The notes: generated from the sequence alone by a model not told the origin. A stretch of DNA of 26,286 nucleotides from Phoronis pallida (GCA_028565715.1 JAOXYC010235347.1:1-26286), one strand, 5' to 3'. Positions 1 through 13,500 are shown, counted from the first letter of the stretch. Translations and numbers: made by a program.

Positions 1-329
1 AATAGGACAAACTGACTCTTTTTTAAGCCGAAACGTATCAATGCGTTTCATAATATTTTATTATAGATCTCCCTGAAGGCGCCATTTAATTTTAACAACA
101 TTTATTATGTGCAAAAGTGGTTCGGAAAATTAAGAGAACTAGGCCAAGTGGTAAGAGCAAGTAAACATTGCTTGTGAATCTGAAAATTTTTTATCCTTGG
201 CACCAAAGGCGATTCAAATATTTTTCTACAAAAAAGTGAACAATCCCTCATGGCCTATAAATAATGCTCATTGTTCTTTTTAAATGATTTTACTCAGTGA
301 CTTTCATGTAACCTTAAGCAGGACAAAAT
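1..329. other. Flanking sequence downstream of SVIL
   Basis: AT-rich, no open frame of note, no recognised feature. A further AATAAA on the minus strand near 57-62 could be a more distal transcript end. Confidence 0.4.
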
Positions 330-340
330 AAAAAACACTT

Positions 341-362
341 TTTATTTAGCAAAGTTTTTATT
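341..362 (-). terminator. Paired poly(A) signals, distal site
   Basis: Two AATAAA hexamers on the minus strand, at 357-362 and 341-346, ten bases apart. The next bases on the same strand include TGTTTTTTATTTTG, suitable as a downstream U/GU-rich element. Together they mark a likely transcript end about 1.2 kb after the stop codon. Confidence 0.45.
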
Positions 363-1363
363 TTTTCAAATATATAACACAGGTCTAAATCTACCTTTAA
401 GAATTTACAACCTTCAAATTCAGTTAAATCAACTTAGAGATTATCTCAATTGACCAGCCTGTATATTGAACATAAACATTTTTCGTACAAATAGGCAAGC
501 GGACATGAACAAATGATAAGACTTCCGTTTTGATTGTGAATAAAGTCAAATACTGAGATTTAAAAAAATTTCAAAGGAGTACCAACAAATAATAAATTTC
601 CGTGATAATAACATTTGATGTGTTTTGGCCATATTTGGACATTACAGGGCATACATAAATATATGGCGAGGTTTGGAAACAAATAAGGCCAAACAAATAA
701 TCGTAGGTTGGAAAATAATAACAATCACATATCAAGGTAATTGAAAGTATTTGTTTTACATAAAGTTTGTCTTTTGGAGAATCCATTTGGTATCTGAGTG
801 AGTCTATGTTAGTTTTACTATGTTAAAAATTTTGGAAAATAAGACATCTGACAATGGTCACTACAATATTTTCATGGCACGGATACATTTAATGTGAAAA
901 AATCAAAATCTATTACAAAATTCCATAGAAAAGGGAACTAACTAATTTGCATCTTAAAAAAAATATTTTCACAAGAAAATAACAAAACATGTGATCTTAA
1001 GCGAGTACAGTACAAAATAATAACTTGAAAACAAAACATTAAGTTCTTGGCAAAGTAAGGCTCCCAAAATCGTATTTACCTAAATCTAATAGATGTAATT
1101 GACGTCGGAAGCACAGATTGCAAATAACATGCACTTAACAAAACATGGAAGATTACATTCCACATACAAGCTGCACTTGTACTGTGATACTTACACAATT
1201 TGTATTTTTTCTGGAATCCAATGTGCTTCAAAAATATGAAGTTTACATTTTGACAATCAGACAAAAATTCTGCGGAAGCAAAATATGCATAACTGTGGCA
1301 GTTTACAGTAAACTCGTAACATTTTGGCGTTGAGTTGATTTCTAACCAGTATCTCATAAACAT

Positions 1364-1369
1364 TTTATT
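1364..1369 (-). terminator. Possible proximal poly(A) signal
   Basis: AATAAA on the minus strand about 140 bases after the stop codon. It would give a short 3' untranslated region. A clear GU-rich downstream element is not obvious. Confidence 0.3.
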
Positions 1370-1508
1370 GGAAATATCAGAAAGAAAAACCCTCAAACAT
1401 TCAAAATCAGGATTATGATCTCAATGAATTTGGGATACTTTGTAAGTAATACACAAATGAGCGTACAGACACAGCTTTATCACAAAATAGCATTTTTAGA
1501 AAAGTTAT

Positions 1509-1595
1509 TTAGAAAAGACCCGCATCTTTCTTGAGATCTCGTTGTTTCCATGCTGGCATCTTTTGAAACTCATCTTTCGTTGTTCCCAAAACCTC
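1509..1595 (-). CDS. SVIL: SVIL exon 26 (headpiece C terminus and stop)
   Basis: Acceptor attctttcag. Encodes residues 1682-1709, [20 protein letters not shown] then LKKDAGLF and TAA. This is the headpiece subdomain with the core Trp (W1697) and the C-terminal LKK-x-x-GLF shared with villin. Ending at GLF with an immediate stop is normal for the family, so the C terminus is complete. Human supervillin headpiece is reported not to bind F-actin well; I cannot judge that here. Confidence 0.97.
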   Translation of the reverse strand, partial: EVLGTTKDEFQKMPAWKQRDLKKDAGLF

Positions 1596-4500
1596 CTGAA
1601 AGAATAACAATGTTATTAGTAAATTGCTGAAACCGACAACACCGGCAGCAAAAACAAGAAAATCTATTTCAGTATTGGCCCCCTGTTCTTGAAATATGGC
1701 AGCCATATTGGAAAATGGCTTAAAATGACATTTTGCCTGGGTTACAAAAAGTACCCAAGATATCATTGATCCCACAGTGTCATGGAATATAACCCAGAAC
1801 TCGGAATGAACAGACAACTTTTTTTGCAGATTTATTGCTGAACCTTAGAGTACATTGTATGTCTAGAGTTACATTGAACTTTTCTATGAGAATCCAATTA
1901 GTTAAGTACATGATAAGAGATGTTTAATATCAAATTATGAAATTTGATATTCCACTTTTTTATTTACTATCAAATCAATTCTCATTCTTCATGATTGTCA
2001 ATATTCTAATTAAAACCTTTATCTTTAATTACATTGTGGGTTGTCAGTGTTATTAAGCAAAGAAAGGGATAAGTCTACAGTGCCTAAGTTTTGGCCAATA
2101 AATTCATGTCTCAATTTGGAAAATAGAATCATTTCATGTGTTCCACACAACATTCTCATGAACTTGACACTTGGTTATTTCTTTGATCCAAATTATTTAG
2201 AGATATTCATAAGAATTATAATTTAAGCTGGAAAACAAATGTAGAAACACACAAGCATTTCCACTTTATATTCTGAAAACAACTTCTTTCCCCACACAAA
2301 CAAGGTAATTTTACACAAATGCACAAGCGCCACCTATAACCAGGTCAACAAACCTCAAATTCCTCGTCTGATAAGTATTTCTCCAAGTGAGTAGGGTCAA
2401 CGCCGTCTGGTAGGGGGTGCACTTGTAGCTCGGCCAGTGTGTATCGTGTGCGATTAAGTTTCTCTAGGAGGTCGTCGATAGAAATCCTCTCGCCTTTCCT
2501 CTTACCATCCTGAAACAAATATTTATTTAATCACTGAAAACCATCTATGAATCATTGATAAAGAAGAGCCTAGCAATTTTGTGGAAAACGCCCAACCTCA
2601 ATAAGCAGGTTTTGCATCCTAGTGTCGCTATGTATATCTAGTTGGTTTGTGAACATTTGCGAGCGCCGCCTATCTGCTTTTTTCGCACTTGATTGTCACG
2701 TGATTTTTGTCGGCAAAATTATCCGCTTCGTGTTCATTTATTCTGATTTGTGCAATGGGAGTGTTCGTTTGAAAATGCAATTTGTAAATTGTGAAACATG
2801 TTACATCTATTTAAAAGTTTGTTTTTCTACTCATCTTCTCACTACGACTACTGAACGGCCGTGATTATGGAAAACAATATATGCGGAGAAAAAATCATTT
2901 TTTTGCTGAAGTCTCGAATCCAATAAAAGGAATTTTTACTTCCCATGAATTTGAGAATCACTTTATCACACAAATGTATTAGAAAAACTTTTGAAATTGT
3001 GAGTAACTTCTCGAACCTAAACCTTGATAGGTCAACCCCCATAAGACTTCATTGCATGCTGGCAATACTAATAGCCTTATCGGATTTATTGTGCAGCATA
3101 TTTCAACATAGGTGGTATATTAGCTGAATACTAAATCTATTACAACATTGAGTGATAAACCAGGGTACTACAATATTGACAAGTAATGACTACTGTCTCG
3201 TAAACACATTATTCATACCTTTATATTGAGTTTTGCAATGTCCTCGTGATCGACCCATGCAGGGAAGAGATTGGTAAACTGCAGTGGTTCCAGGCCAGCA
3301 TACACACAGTATGATCGGGGTGGTAGACGGGCGCTCTTCTCTGTAAGAAAAATGTAGAGTAAGATTCCTCATGCAGTTGGTTGAATAATACGGAGCTTAT
3401 CTAATACAGGACTATGTTTAATAAAAGCCTGTGTACTGCACCATTATGGTGCCTTCAGGCTTGTTGATCAGTCTGAAAGCACTGGGCGGGCGACGTCACA
3501 AAGTCTATCATTAAACGCCAGTCAAAGCATTAGATGCACTATATGAGAAAATGTAGGGTTAATAATCCATCGTTTATGTCACAGCAGTTAACTTATTTTC
3601 TGAATGCCAACTCATACATCATATTCAGAACATGTTCAGGTTCAGAAAACAAAATTGTTATATTATTTGATTTTGCTATAAAATAATTGTAAAAAATTCA
3701 TCAGCCAAAGAACTAACTGTAGCTTGTGATTTTTCTCATTTGCATAATTTACAAGTGCATCCTTATTAAAAGCATTAACCCTCCTTTCATCTTCTGTGAA
3801 CTTTGGGAATGTCTGAGGCATATAAATTTTGAAATCGCTTTACAGTATTCAATATCTTCTGATAGGAAACCTACCTTGACAGTATTGCAGTGTGGTCTCC
3901 AGCGCACACTTTCTGTCAAAGTTGAAGCGAGCGTGTGCAGACCCCGTCTTGACGTTGGACTCCTCCTCATCCCCCTGTGGCCACCATCCCTGCCATACGT
4001 AGACTTCAAAGTGGTTGTCCAGCAAGAACAGGGCTGATAAAAATAATAATTATTTTATTTAAACAGCCCGTTGTTATGATGCTATTCTTTTGAATTTGTT
4101 TTCTAAATTATACCTAGTAGTAAGTTGTATGTTGTGTCTTGATGGAGTCATTCACAGGAGTTTTAATTTAATAAATTCACTCAACTGGTAACATCCTTTG
4201 TGTACAGCATGTACAAGTACCAGTTGCGTATATTTAGTCACTTTTATATTTCTATTGGGCAATACAGCTTTTCAAAGGAGTAAGCGAAAAATATCAAAGT
4301 GAGAAAATTTACCTAACTGACTTATGAATACTATGCCAACATATAATAAAAGTTGAACATAAATAACAACTGTTTTCACTGCAGACGTGACATGTTTCGA
4401 CGGGTACAACCATCCTCATCAGAAGTTATTTATGCTAACGATTGCAATTAACCATCCCTACCTGGTTGGTTCCTGTTTGCTTTATACAGCTCAGATTGTC

Positions 4501-7500
4501 TGTGCGGCATAAGACACGGCCGCTCTTTAGAACGTGACGGACACAGAACCTCTGTGACCTCAAATGACCCAGATATGCTTGACATGAAAAAGAGGCGAGG
4601 CATCTTCTCTAACTTTCGAGGATCTGTAAAGTAGAGAACGGGATTCAGGAATTCATTACATGAATTAAAAGATTTTTGCAAGAAATTAAAATTACAGGTA
4701 TTTAGCCTTTATCAATGCGAAAAGAAAATAATGGTCAATATCAAAATAACCCAAAATAACTAAAATTATTCCAAGATACAAAACTGCTTCCTTGAAGCAA
4801 ACTTAATTGATAATTAAAAGCTTCGTTCAAAATTAATGATTAAGATCATTTTTTAACAAAAGAAAATTATAGATTGATGTTATAGTTAAAATAGTTCTCT
4901 TCAAAAAGATTGATAGCAATTTGTTTATAAACTATAACTATTGAAAAGATAGAAAAATTCGGAACTAATCTTTAAGATTGTTTAAAAAAAAGTTAAAGAA
5001 TCATGGCGATACACTTGGATAGCGGAGTAAGAGGACAACAATACTCACTATCGATCATTGAGTTATAATTCCTCTCTTTCCCTCCGAGGGCCGACCAGAA
5101 CTCCGACTTCTCACTCCCCTCCTCAACAATATTCACAACCACTTTTGCACTATCACTTAACCCAACCTCAGCCGGGCATTTTGTTTTCAGTCGCTCGGCA
5201 ATCGCTTTGGCATTAGTCCGCATGTGGGCTGGCGATTTGGCACCGTGCCAGACATGCATCAGTCCCGTTTTCACATTGAGCAAGATAAGAGATGATAAAC
5301 TACGGAGATTTTTCGTTGAGCAAGGCACCTCGAGGAGACAAGCCTCGTTATCATATTCGTGTTTCACGAGGTAAAGTCTGTGTCGACCCTGCGTACAAGA
5401 TTCCTCTTCCTCCCGTTTTCCGATGTGGATGATCATACTTCCTTTGAACAAATTGAGAAAACATGGGGGTTCTAGGCCCTCCGTAACTCTAACCTGGATA
5501 AAGATAACGAAATTTGTGAATAATCATATTGAATAAATTAAATCTTATATTGCTGCAGTGAGACAGATGTTCACAATTTTCTGACAATACTCACAAACAA
5601 TTTTCTACAATGTCATTTGACGTTGACGTTACCTGTGGCCCCCTCTCTTCATCGAGTTCCACCGTCATGAGAGCAGACGCCCCCTTATCACTGATTGCCG
5701 AATCATCACCCTGCCAAAAAAAGTAGGCACAACGCTCCCGCCCAGTCAATGTTTGCTTGGCTGCCTGACCCTTCAGTGTCTTCAAACCTAAAATATTGAT
5801 TTCATAGTTGAGAAAGGTGAAAATTCTAAAATTAATGTTCTTTAGAATAATGTTTGCTTGGCTGCCTTATCCTTCATCTTCAAACCTGAACAATATTCTT
5901 GATGGTTAAGAAATGTTCAAAATTTCTAAGAGCAATGCTTAAGACATGCGCCCACATTTCTAGTGATGATTATCTCAATGATGGGCAGAAGGACGTTTAC
6001 AGGTAACTTTGAAGGTATGAACCAAAATAAATTGGCCACCAGAGGGAGTCAGGAGTGACAAAATGATCTTGATACATCAAAACTTGCAGATATCTTTATT
6101 TTATTGAAAGAATTACTTCTTATTTCCAAAAAAGCCTTCCAATCAATTAATTAATTTATCTAAATTTCTTGCCTGCTTGATTGATCATATATTGCCATCG
6201 GACAACGTAAGTGTCACCATTATGGAACTGTCCGTAGCTCTCTGGTGTGAGCTTATAGTGGTCATATTCCATCACGTGCCAGACTGTCGTCTTGAGCGTC
6301 TTGATCTCAAACTCACGTTGAAGATTTTCTACCTCCTCTTGCCTAAAAACATTAACAAAATAATGAATTGTGAGATTAATATCAAAGAAACAGTAAAAAG
6401 ATCCTTTCCATTGAACATATCAGTTCCAAAATCATTAAATTAAATGCTTTTTCAATCTGCGATTTATTTTATTCAGGAGTGTCACTCGCCAATTGGCCAT
6501 TTTCAGATTTTAATATTAATGAAAATTGAACATAAAAATCCAATGGCATGGTTTTTCAGATTAAAGAAGACTATCAATAGATACATACTTAAAGGCATAC
6601 ATTGCTAAATATAGTAAGAGGACTATTTAAAAGACATTTTTCAGGAACACATTAAAAGACAGCATTTACCAGTGTGTGCCTCTACCAACATGGCTTCCCT
6701 CTAGCATCAGTGATACTGGGCTTTTATTTTCTTGAATCATCAGTTTGGCATCATATGGTTTCAACTCTAGAACTGGATCGGCCTGTTAATACACAGATTA
6801 AAATAATTCAACTGAAACTCTTTTCATACCATTCAGACCATTCAACTTCAAGTGACAACAAGTCTCCAATGCACAGAAGATGTGACAGTTGACGATATTT
6901 GATACTAGCAATGAACAATTTTGGATTATTTCACAGATTATCAGTTAAAAACAAAAATATTTTTTACGAATGAAATTTCTGTTCAATTAACCTGTCTTTG
7001 AACAGGACATATCTGTGCTATAGAAGTGACCAAGTCGGGTATTTTTCTGATCGCGTTATCATATCGAGTTTTAATTTTCATCTGAGCAGAAATTTACTCG
7101 ATCTTCGATCAAGTAAATTTCTCCTCAAGATGAATTCCTGTGTTTTATAACACATTTATCATATTTACAGAGGACAAGTTTACCAACCATCGAGTGTTGG
7201 TACAGAATGGGTTATCATACCATTATTATAATGGGTTATCGCACACTCCATATAAGATGTAAATATGATAAAATTTCTCATTCTACGATAGGGAAAAACA
7301 TCAAACTTACATCTTCTGATACAGCGTCGGCGCCCTTACACTTGATGAGGCGAGACGAGTCGGGCCAGTTTATAAACTTTTCACGGAACAATATTGTTTC
7401 CATATTTTCGTTGACTTTTCCAAACAGCCCCCACTCAGGACGCTTACTGCTTTTCTTTGGAAACTTTTTCTCATCAGCTGAAAATAATTTAACAATTGGT

Positions 7501-10500
7501 GTTAACTTGAAAACAGAACTGTTATTTAAGATTTTTTAAATATCTGTAAAAGATATGATTTTTTTGGATATGTTTTGATTATTATTTCTAAAGTAATTTG
7601 CTTAACCTTTCAATACCATTTTTTTTTGCAAATCACTTATTGCCTTGTTCCAATTTTCTTCACAATTTTAATTATTAAAATAATAAAGAAGTGAACACAG
7701 ATTCAGTCATGAGTGCAAAAAATAAGTATTAGAAAATTCACCACTTTAGAAAACAAACAGTTAATATGCTTCCTTGTAATATACATTTAATTCCAGAATT
7801 TTTCTCCGTCGAACATTCACTCACTTTGCAGGGGATAGAGGGGGTTAATATCACAGTCACTATAATCGTATCCTGCCTCCCACGCTTGTTTGGCCAGTTT
7901 TAACGACACTTTTCTCTTCTCGAGCGGCACTTGCTTTCCCTGCCAGAGGTACATTTCTGAGCCAAAATCAAACACATATGCCTGCAAAAATAATTCAATT
8001 ATGAGAGATATCTACGAGTCCTGAAATTTATCTCTTTTTAAGTTCCATTTGTAAGTAAATCTTCCTTTGAGCCATGCTAAATTAAGACTATCCCGATTTC
8101 GTTGGTGTGAGCAGCGGAGAACTATGGATTTCCTTTGCAGGACACTTGTACTGATGCTCATTCCAAGTGACAGCCAGTACAGTGTCTTGCTCAATGATTA
8201 AATAAGTACAATTTCCACTAAATAAGCTTTTCCACCTGGCTTATCGTTACATACTAAATGGCTTATGGTTGGAAATATACGGTGACTGTCGCATAAACAC
8301 AGCTAACAGGTCTACAAACCTGTGTTTTGAGTTCGTAACTTTGTAAGCAGCGCTTTTTGCAACTGTGAGCCATGCTTGAAGGCCCATTAGCCTATTTATG
8401 TGACAGTTGCCATAAGTTTGCGACCGTCAGCTGTGTACTAGGTAAATCTTGAAGTATACTATAAACACATTATTGTGGCATGGAAAAGAGTGTCTTAAAT
8501 CAATAGACAAGATGGCCGATTTGGGAGTGTTAGCGTTACTAACCTCAGTACTTTGTAACATTTCATGCCTGGGCATGTTGCCCCAGAACTCAGTGTGTGG
8601 CACCAGCTCATCACCCTCCACTGTGTAGATCTTATTGGAGTCAATCATAGACTGTTCATAGAATTCATCCTCCTCCAGGGGACCGGCGTCTGCAATATAA
8701 TTATCAGGGATGATGATGCAATATAAAACACCGATAAGGACAGTCCAATAAACATGAGTGTAGATAAAAACGGACGAATATGTCTGTAAATAGAAATGAA
8801 AAGCTGTTAATATATATTAATTTTACTTTACTGACATGTTTACACTCACTATTAATTACGAGGGATCATCATTGCATAACAATGTCATTTTCAAATATCT
8901 TCACTCCAAATATTTTTGTCAACCTGATAACATTGGCAGACCAACAGCATTATACATTTCACACCCTAATATCCTTCCTCAGAAGAATCCGTCTACATTT
9001 GGAATGAAATATCAAGCAAGACATTTTGCTAAGACAGTTTTTTTAGGACCTGAATTTTGTTAACTTTCTCTCCCTTACCACCATATGACTGTTGACCACC
9101 GAGACACTGCCAGAACTGTTTGCCGGCACTGAGACGTTGTTTCTTCTCCTCAATATTACCTACAGCATTAGCACCTTTACAACCCAAATCTTTTTTCTGC
9201 TGGATGAACGTGGCAATATCTGCTGCCTAAAACATGAATGTTGATAAATTTTGAAAAGACAGAAAAATTCAGAATCCGACCGGGAATCGAACTCGGGTCT
9301 CCTATTTACATGATAGTTGTGCTTTAACTACTACACCACCGGGGTCCTAGTAATTTCTGTGCTAATTTAAACGCTATATGAGTGAATGTCGATGGTAGTT
9401 GTTACCAAATTGTTACTAAATGTTGGTTTACTCGATTGTTGATCCGTTTGTAGAATAATATGGAACCTTGATGAAGTTTGGCATATTTAGAAATTTAAGG
9501 TAATTGACATTACAGTTGCATAGATTTATATTAAAACCGTATCAACACATTTAGAGTGAAGCCATACAATATCCTCTCAACTAATTTCTATACTGATTAT
9601 AACAAATACTTATCCACAAAGGCCTTTCTCTAACTTATTCAGGAAACTTCTTAACGCAATATCCAAAGTCTGTCAATAACTATTTTACTTCTTCAGTGAT
9701 AAAATACATCAATTACATTATATCTATTTAGATTTTCTCAAAAAGACACTGGTTGTATTCTTATTCCAAATTTAGGACATAAGAAACTTATCATGATAGA
9801 AGTTTTAAAATTATCAGCATACCATGATACGTACATATAAATATATTATATATTAATTTTCAGTTATGGTCAAAATCAAATATTTTTAAACTTAAAAGAA
9901 TTTCTGTACATTCCATATACAAACATACCTTTGCTTTTTCAATGACGTTACAATATTCGCCCAGCCATAAGAGCACCTTGACCGGAGTGACAAGAATGAA
10001 GACATCGCCACTATTTATCGACACTGCTTCAGGTTGAACTAAACGTGCCTGGACATGACGACGACCTGGGAACAGAATATTTTTCTGTGTCAACTCTTAA
10101 TTTAAACTTAAAATTCCTTAATAGAGACTACATTTCTTACACATTGTCAAATGTTATCACAACGTAAAATTATTTGCTATTTTGTTGCTTTTTTTCACCA
10201 CAAAATGGCAAAATCCCCACCATATTTGCTTGGTTTGACTTGCACTAGACTGAACTCCAGCCCCTCTACTCTGGTCGAGGGACTGTATCAATCGCGGGGG
10301 TCTACCAAAAGTAGGAGAGTGCGGTTAAGCGAAGTGAAGTCATCCACATATACTTAGCGATACTCGATTATCGCGCGATTGTTTCAGTCTGTTGTTTTCA
10401 ACGACGGACTGAGTTCAGTCTAGACTTGCACTTGAGTTGCAAAATTTCATTTGTTTTTGGCTACAAATGGCATAACAAGTTGACAATTAACCTGCATTTG

Positions 10501-13500
10501 AATGAACAATATGTTCAGCAAAATCTTTTTTCCATCAAAAAAGAAAATTCTATTTCTAGACCAAAACTCCTACCTTTAACCTGTATAAGCATGAGATCTT
10601 GGTATGGGTCCAGTCTGTTAGCTATGATGGGATTAGCCTGAGATGATCGCAGCTCCACCTTTTTGAAGTTTTCTTTACTTGCCAGACCAGCGAGTGCAGC
10701 CTCGGCAAAACCAGCATCGGCTGCGACTAAAATTTAAAACAGGAACTTGAGAGAAAACGATCAAGTGTACTACAAGAGGTTTTTCTGTTTTCTTAAATTT
10801 AGCAAGATTTTAAACATTCTTTTTTAAGATAAAACTGAATATTGCATGGCAATAAGTCTTTTAATTTACTTTTTTTTTGTAAAAACTACAAAATTGAAAT
10901 TTACCACAATGCTATTGAATAATGACTCACTTCAAAGAAATTTAAAAGGAAAATGTTGATCATCATTTGAAAAAGATTTTGTAATTAGTGGAAAGTACAT
11001 TTCATGTCGCCAATTATTTTTTGCAATTTCATTTACAGCAAAACTTGACTCATCCAGAAAGTGATTTTTTTTACATCAAGGAATTCAGGAGACCATAAAC
11101 AATTTTTTGCATTGTTCATTTGATATTTCATTGACTTACGAGCTTGTCGTTTGACCCTCTTCACTTCTTTCTCCGCAGCACCAGTGTTAACCTCTGTGTA
11201 CTCTGTCTGGATGTCTTTCCGTTCCTTTAATTGCCTGAGTGGGTTTTTAGCACCAGCCGCCCTCCTCTGAGGTCGAGGGGCACGCTTTGTTGTGGCAAGA
11301 CTGAAGTTGAACAATGTCCCATTTATATTTATAAATGTTTGGGCTGAGGTAGAATTTGTATAAAACCTGAGCCAAGTTTTTTAGATCACAACATGTTTTG
11401 GTGATTGTATCCAGCATTATCAAGCCTTGTTATACAATGAGGAGCCAAGAGGAGACTGCGTATGAATATGTTCGATTGTGATTTAAACACAGCCTCCTCT
11501 TGTCATTTTATTAAGCCTGATAATGGCAGATGGAATCACCGAAACATGTTGCGATAGAAAACTTGGTTGTTTTTATTCAAGACCTATTTCTCATTTGAAA
11601 ATTTTTAACAAAGCATAATACTTGGTATGCAAAACTACAAATTGGAATAAGTTATAACAATTAAATCTCAAGAAAATTTCCATACAATTATATTACTTGA
11701 AAGAAACTAAAGGTTTGAGTTAACATGACTTACATTTTGTTAGACTTCTCTGCAATGAGATTTAAATCATCGAGCGAGATGTCAACCTTTTGGTCTGATT
11801 TATATGTTGAGTCAAAGAATGTGTCGAAGTCCTCATCCGTTTTCAACACTTCAACTTTACGTTCTTTTGGTTTGTCATCGTCATCATCGTCATTGTGACT
11901 GGCGACAATTGCTGCAAAGAAAGAGAACTTAAATTTGTTGTCATTTTACGGTCTTAGAAATATTAGGAGCGAATTTCTACCTTGTGTAAAGCAAAATTGA
12001 CTGAAGTACAATTTCCAATCCTTTCTACAACTACCAAATTAAATTAGCCTTTAAGAAAAATGTCTTGGTATGTTTCACCAACCAAATTTTTTAATTCAAT
12101 GAGATACTTACACAATGCATAAAACTTACTAGGGACAGGCTCTTTGACTTTAGCTCGTGGAACAATAGGTGTCGCCGGTTTCTTGAACTGTGTTTTGTCA
12201 GGTGATAGAGGGGGTGAAGTGTCAGCTGAATCGGATTCTGAAAATATTCATCAAATTGAACAGACCACATTTTTCACATACATAGGCGCATGCGCCTAAA
12301 TGTGCAACAAAACGGTAGCATGTAGAGTACAAAAAAGAACTAGAGTTAAAAGTTTCCAAATATTATGGAATTCACTTTCCTGGCAATATTTTCTTAAGCT
12401 ACAGTCCCATAAGTTGGACCAAATATGAACTGTCTCAAACAAGAATATAGTAAACATCATAAAATTAATATGGGAAAACAAAACAGGAACAAACAGGAAA
12501 AGGTAATTTAACACACTTTTTGTCAGTATGGTAAATTCAGGCTTTTAGACACTATAAATCACCTAAATGTAGATCATCTTCCATATTGCATTGGATTTTG
12601 AAACCTTAAAAGTAGCGAACCAATCGCTGATGACGTTACCTTTATTGGCTAGTCTAAACGAGTTACTTTTCGGTATCCTTCTCTTCCTGGCCACCAGGGG
12701 GCTCGCTGTTGGTTGTACGGCCTTGCCTAAATCAACCAACAAACATGGGATGCAGTTAGCACATGAACAAGTGGGTTGTACTAAATTGACTAAATTTACT
12801 AAACAAACTAGGAGGGTGACTAGTACATGAACAGTAAAACTAACCAAGACATACTATGTCAAAATATTCTAATTTTTGTCAGAACCGTTGAATGTAAAGT
12901 TAGACTTTGGTGAATTCCCGCCAGTTCCATCAATATTTCCACAAGAACTTTGGTGTCCGAAAATAGGGCAGGTCATCTACTGTAACTGATAATTTTTTTT
13001 TTCAGAAACATTGAATGTAGAGTAGACTTTGGTGAATTCCCGCCATTTCCATCAATATTTCCACAAGAACTTTGGTGTCCGAAAATGGGGCAGGAATGTA
13101 CTGTAACTGGATAACTCAACATGCAAATTGACATTCTGGTAGAAGAAATTTGGTTCATGCACTCAGAAAATGGAAATTCCTAAAAGATGCAGACAGATAT
13201 TGTAATCTAATGACTGACCCAACAATTTCAGGAAAATGCACATCTCAGTGAAGAACTTTGGCTAACAAGCTTTCTGTTTCATTCAACTAAAATATGGCTT
13301 AAATTCTAATTGGTAACCAATTAAAAGCTGCTAGGTGTTCGATCAAACCTACAATAAATTTTAAGCACATTTTATGCTTTGCTGACTTTCCTTATCAAGT
13401 GGCATTTTAGGCAATATTATCAGTAATAGCCTACTCATGTTGCTTTAACTATCGTTCTCTCCAAGTAAGGTATCTATCATGAAAACTTCAGATCTTACAA

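Larger units (their letters stand above)
330..1508 (-). other. SVIL: Probable SVIL 3' untranslated region
   Basis: AT-rich sequence after the stop codon with no conserved coding potential. The end is set by two close AATAAA signals (357-362 and 341-346) followed on the minus strand by a T-rich, GT-containing stretch. An earlier AATAAA at 1364-1369 would give a much shorter 3' end. Which site is used cannot be seen from sequence. Confidence 0.5.

Noticed and set aside
1076-1396. 106-codon minus open frame
   Set aside because: Lies in the 3' untranslated region after the SVIL stop, with composition typical of AT-rich non-coding DNA.
1596-1817. Upstream part of a 102-codon minus open frame ending in the headpiece
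   Set aside because: It is intron sequence before the acceptor at 1596; exon 25 supplies the correct preceding residues.
3749-4037. Open frames on both strands over exon 23
   Set aside because: Both are in the wrong frame; the true minus frame gives the [17 protein letters not shown] core of G6.
7207-7539. 110-codon plus open frame
   Set aside because: Antisense of exon 17 plus flanking intron; no recognised product.
9273-9345. Functional tRNA gene
   Set aside because: Acceptor stem partly lost, T-stem mismatch, no T before the anticodon, and a related decayed copy elsewhere.
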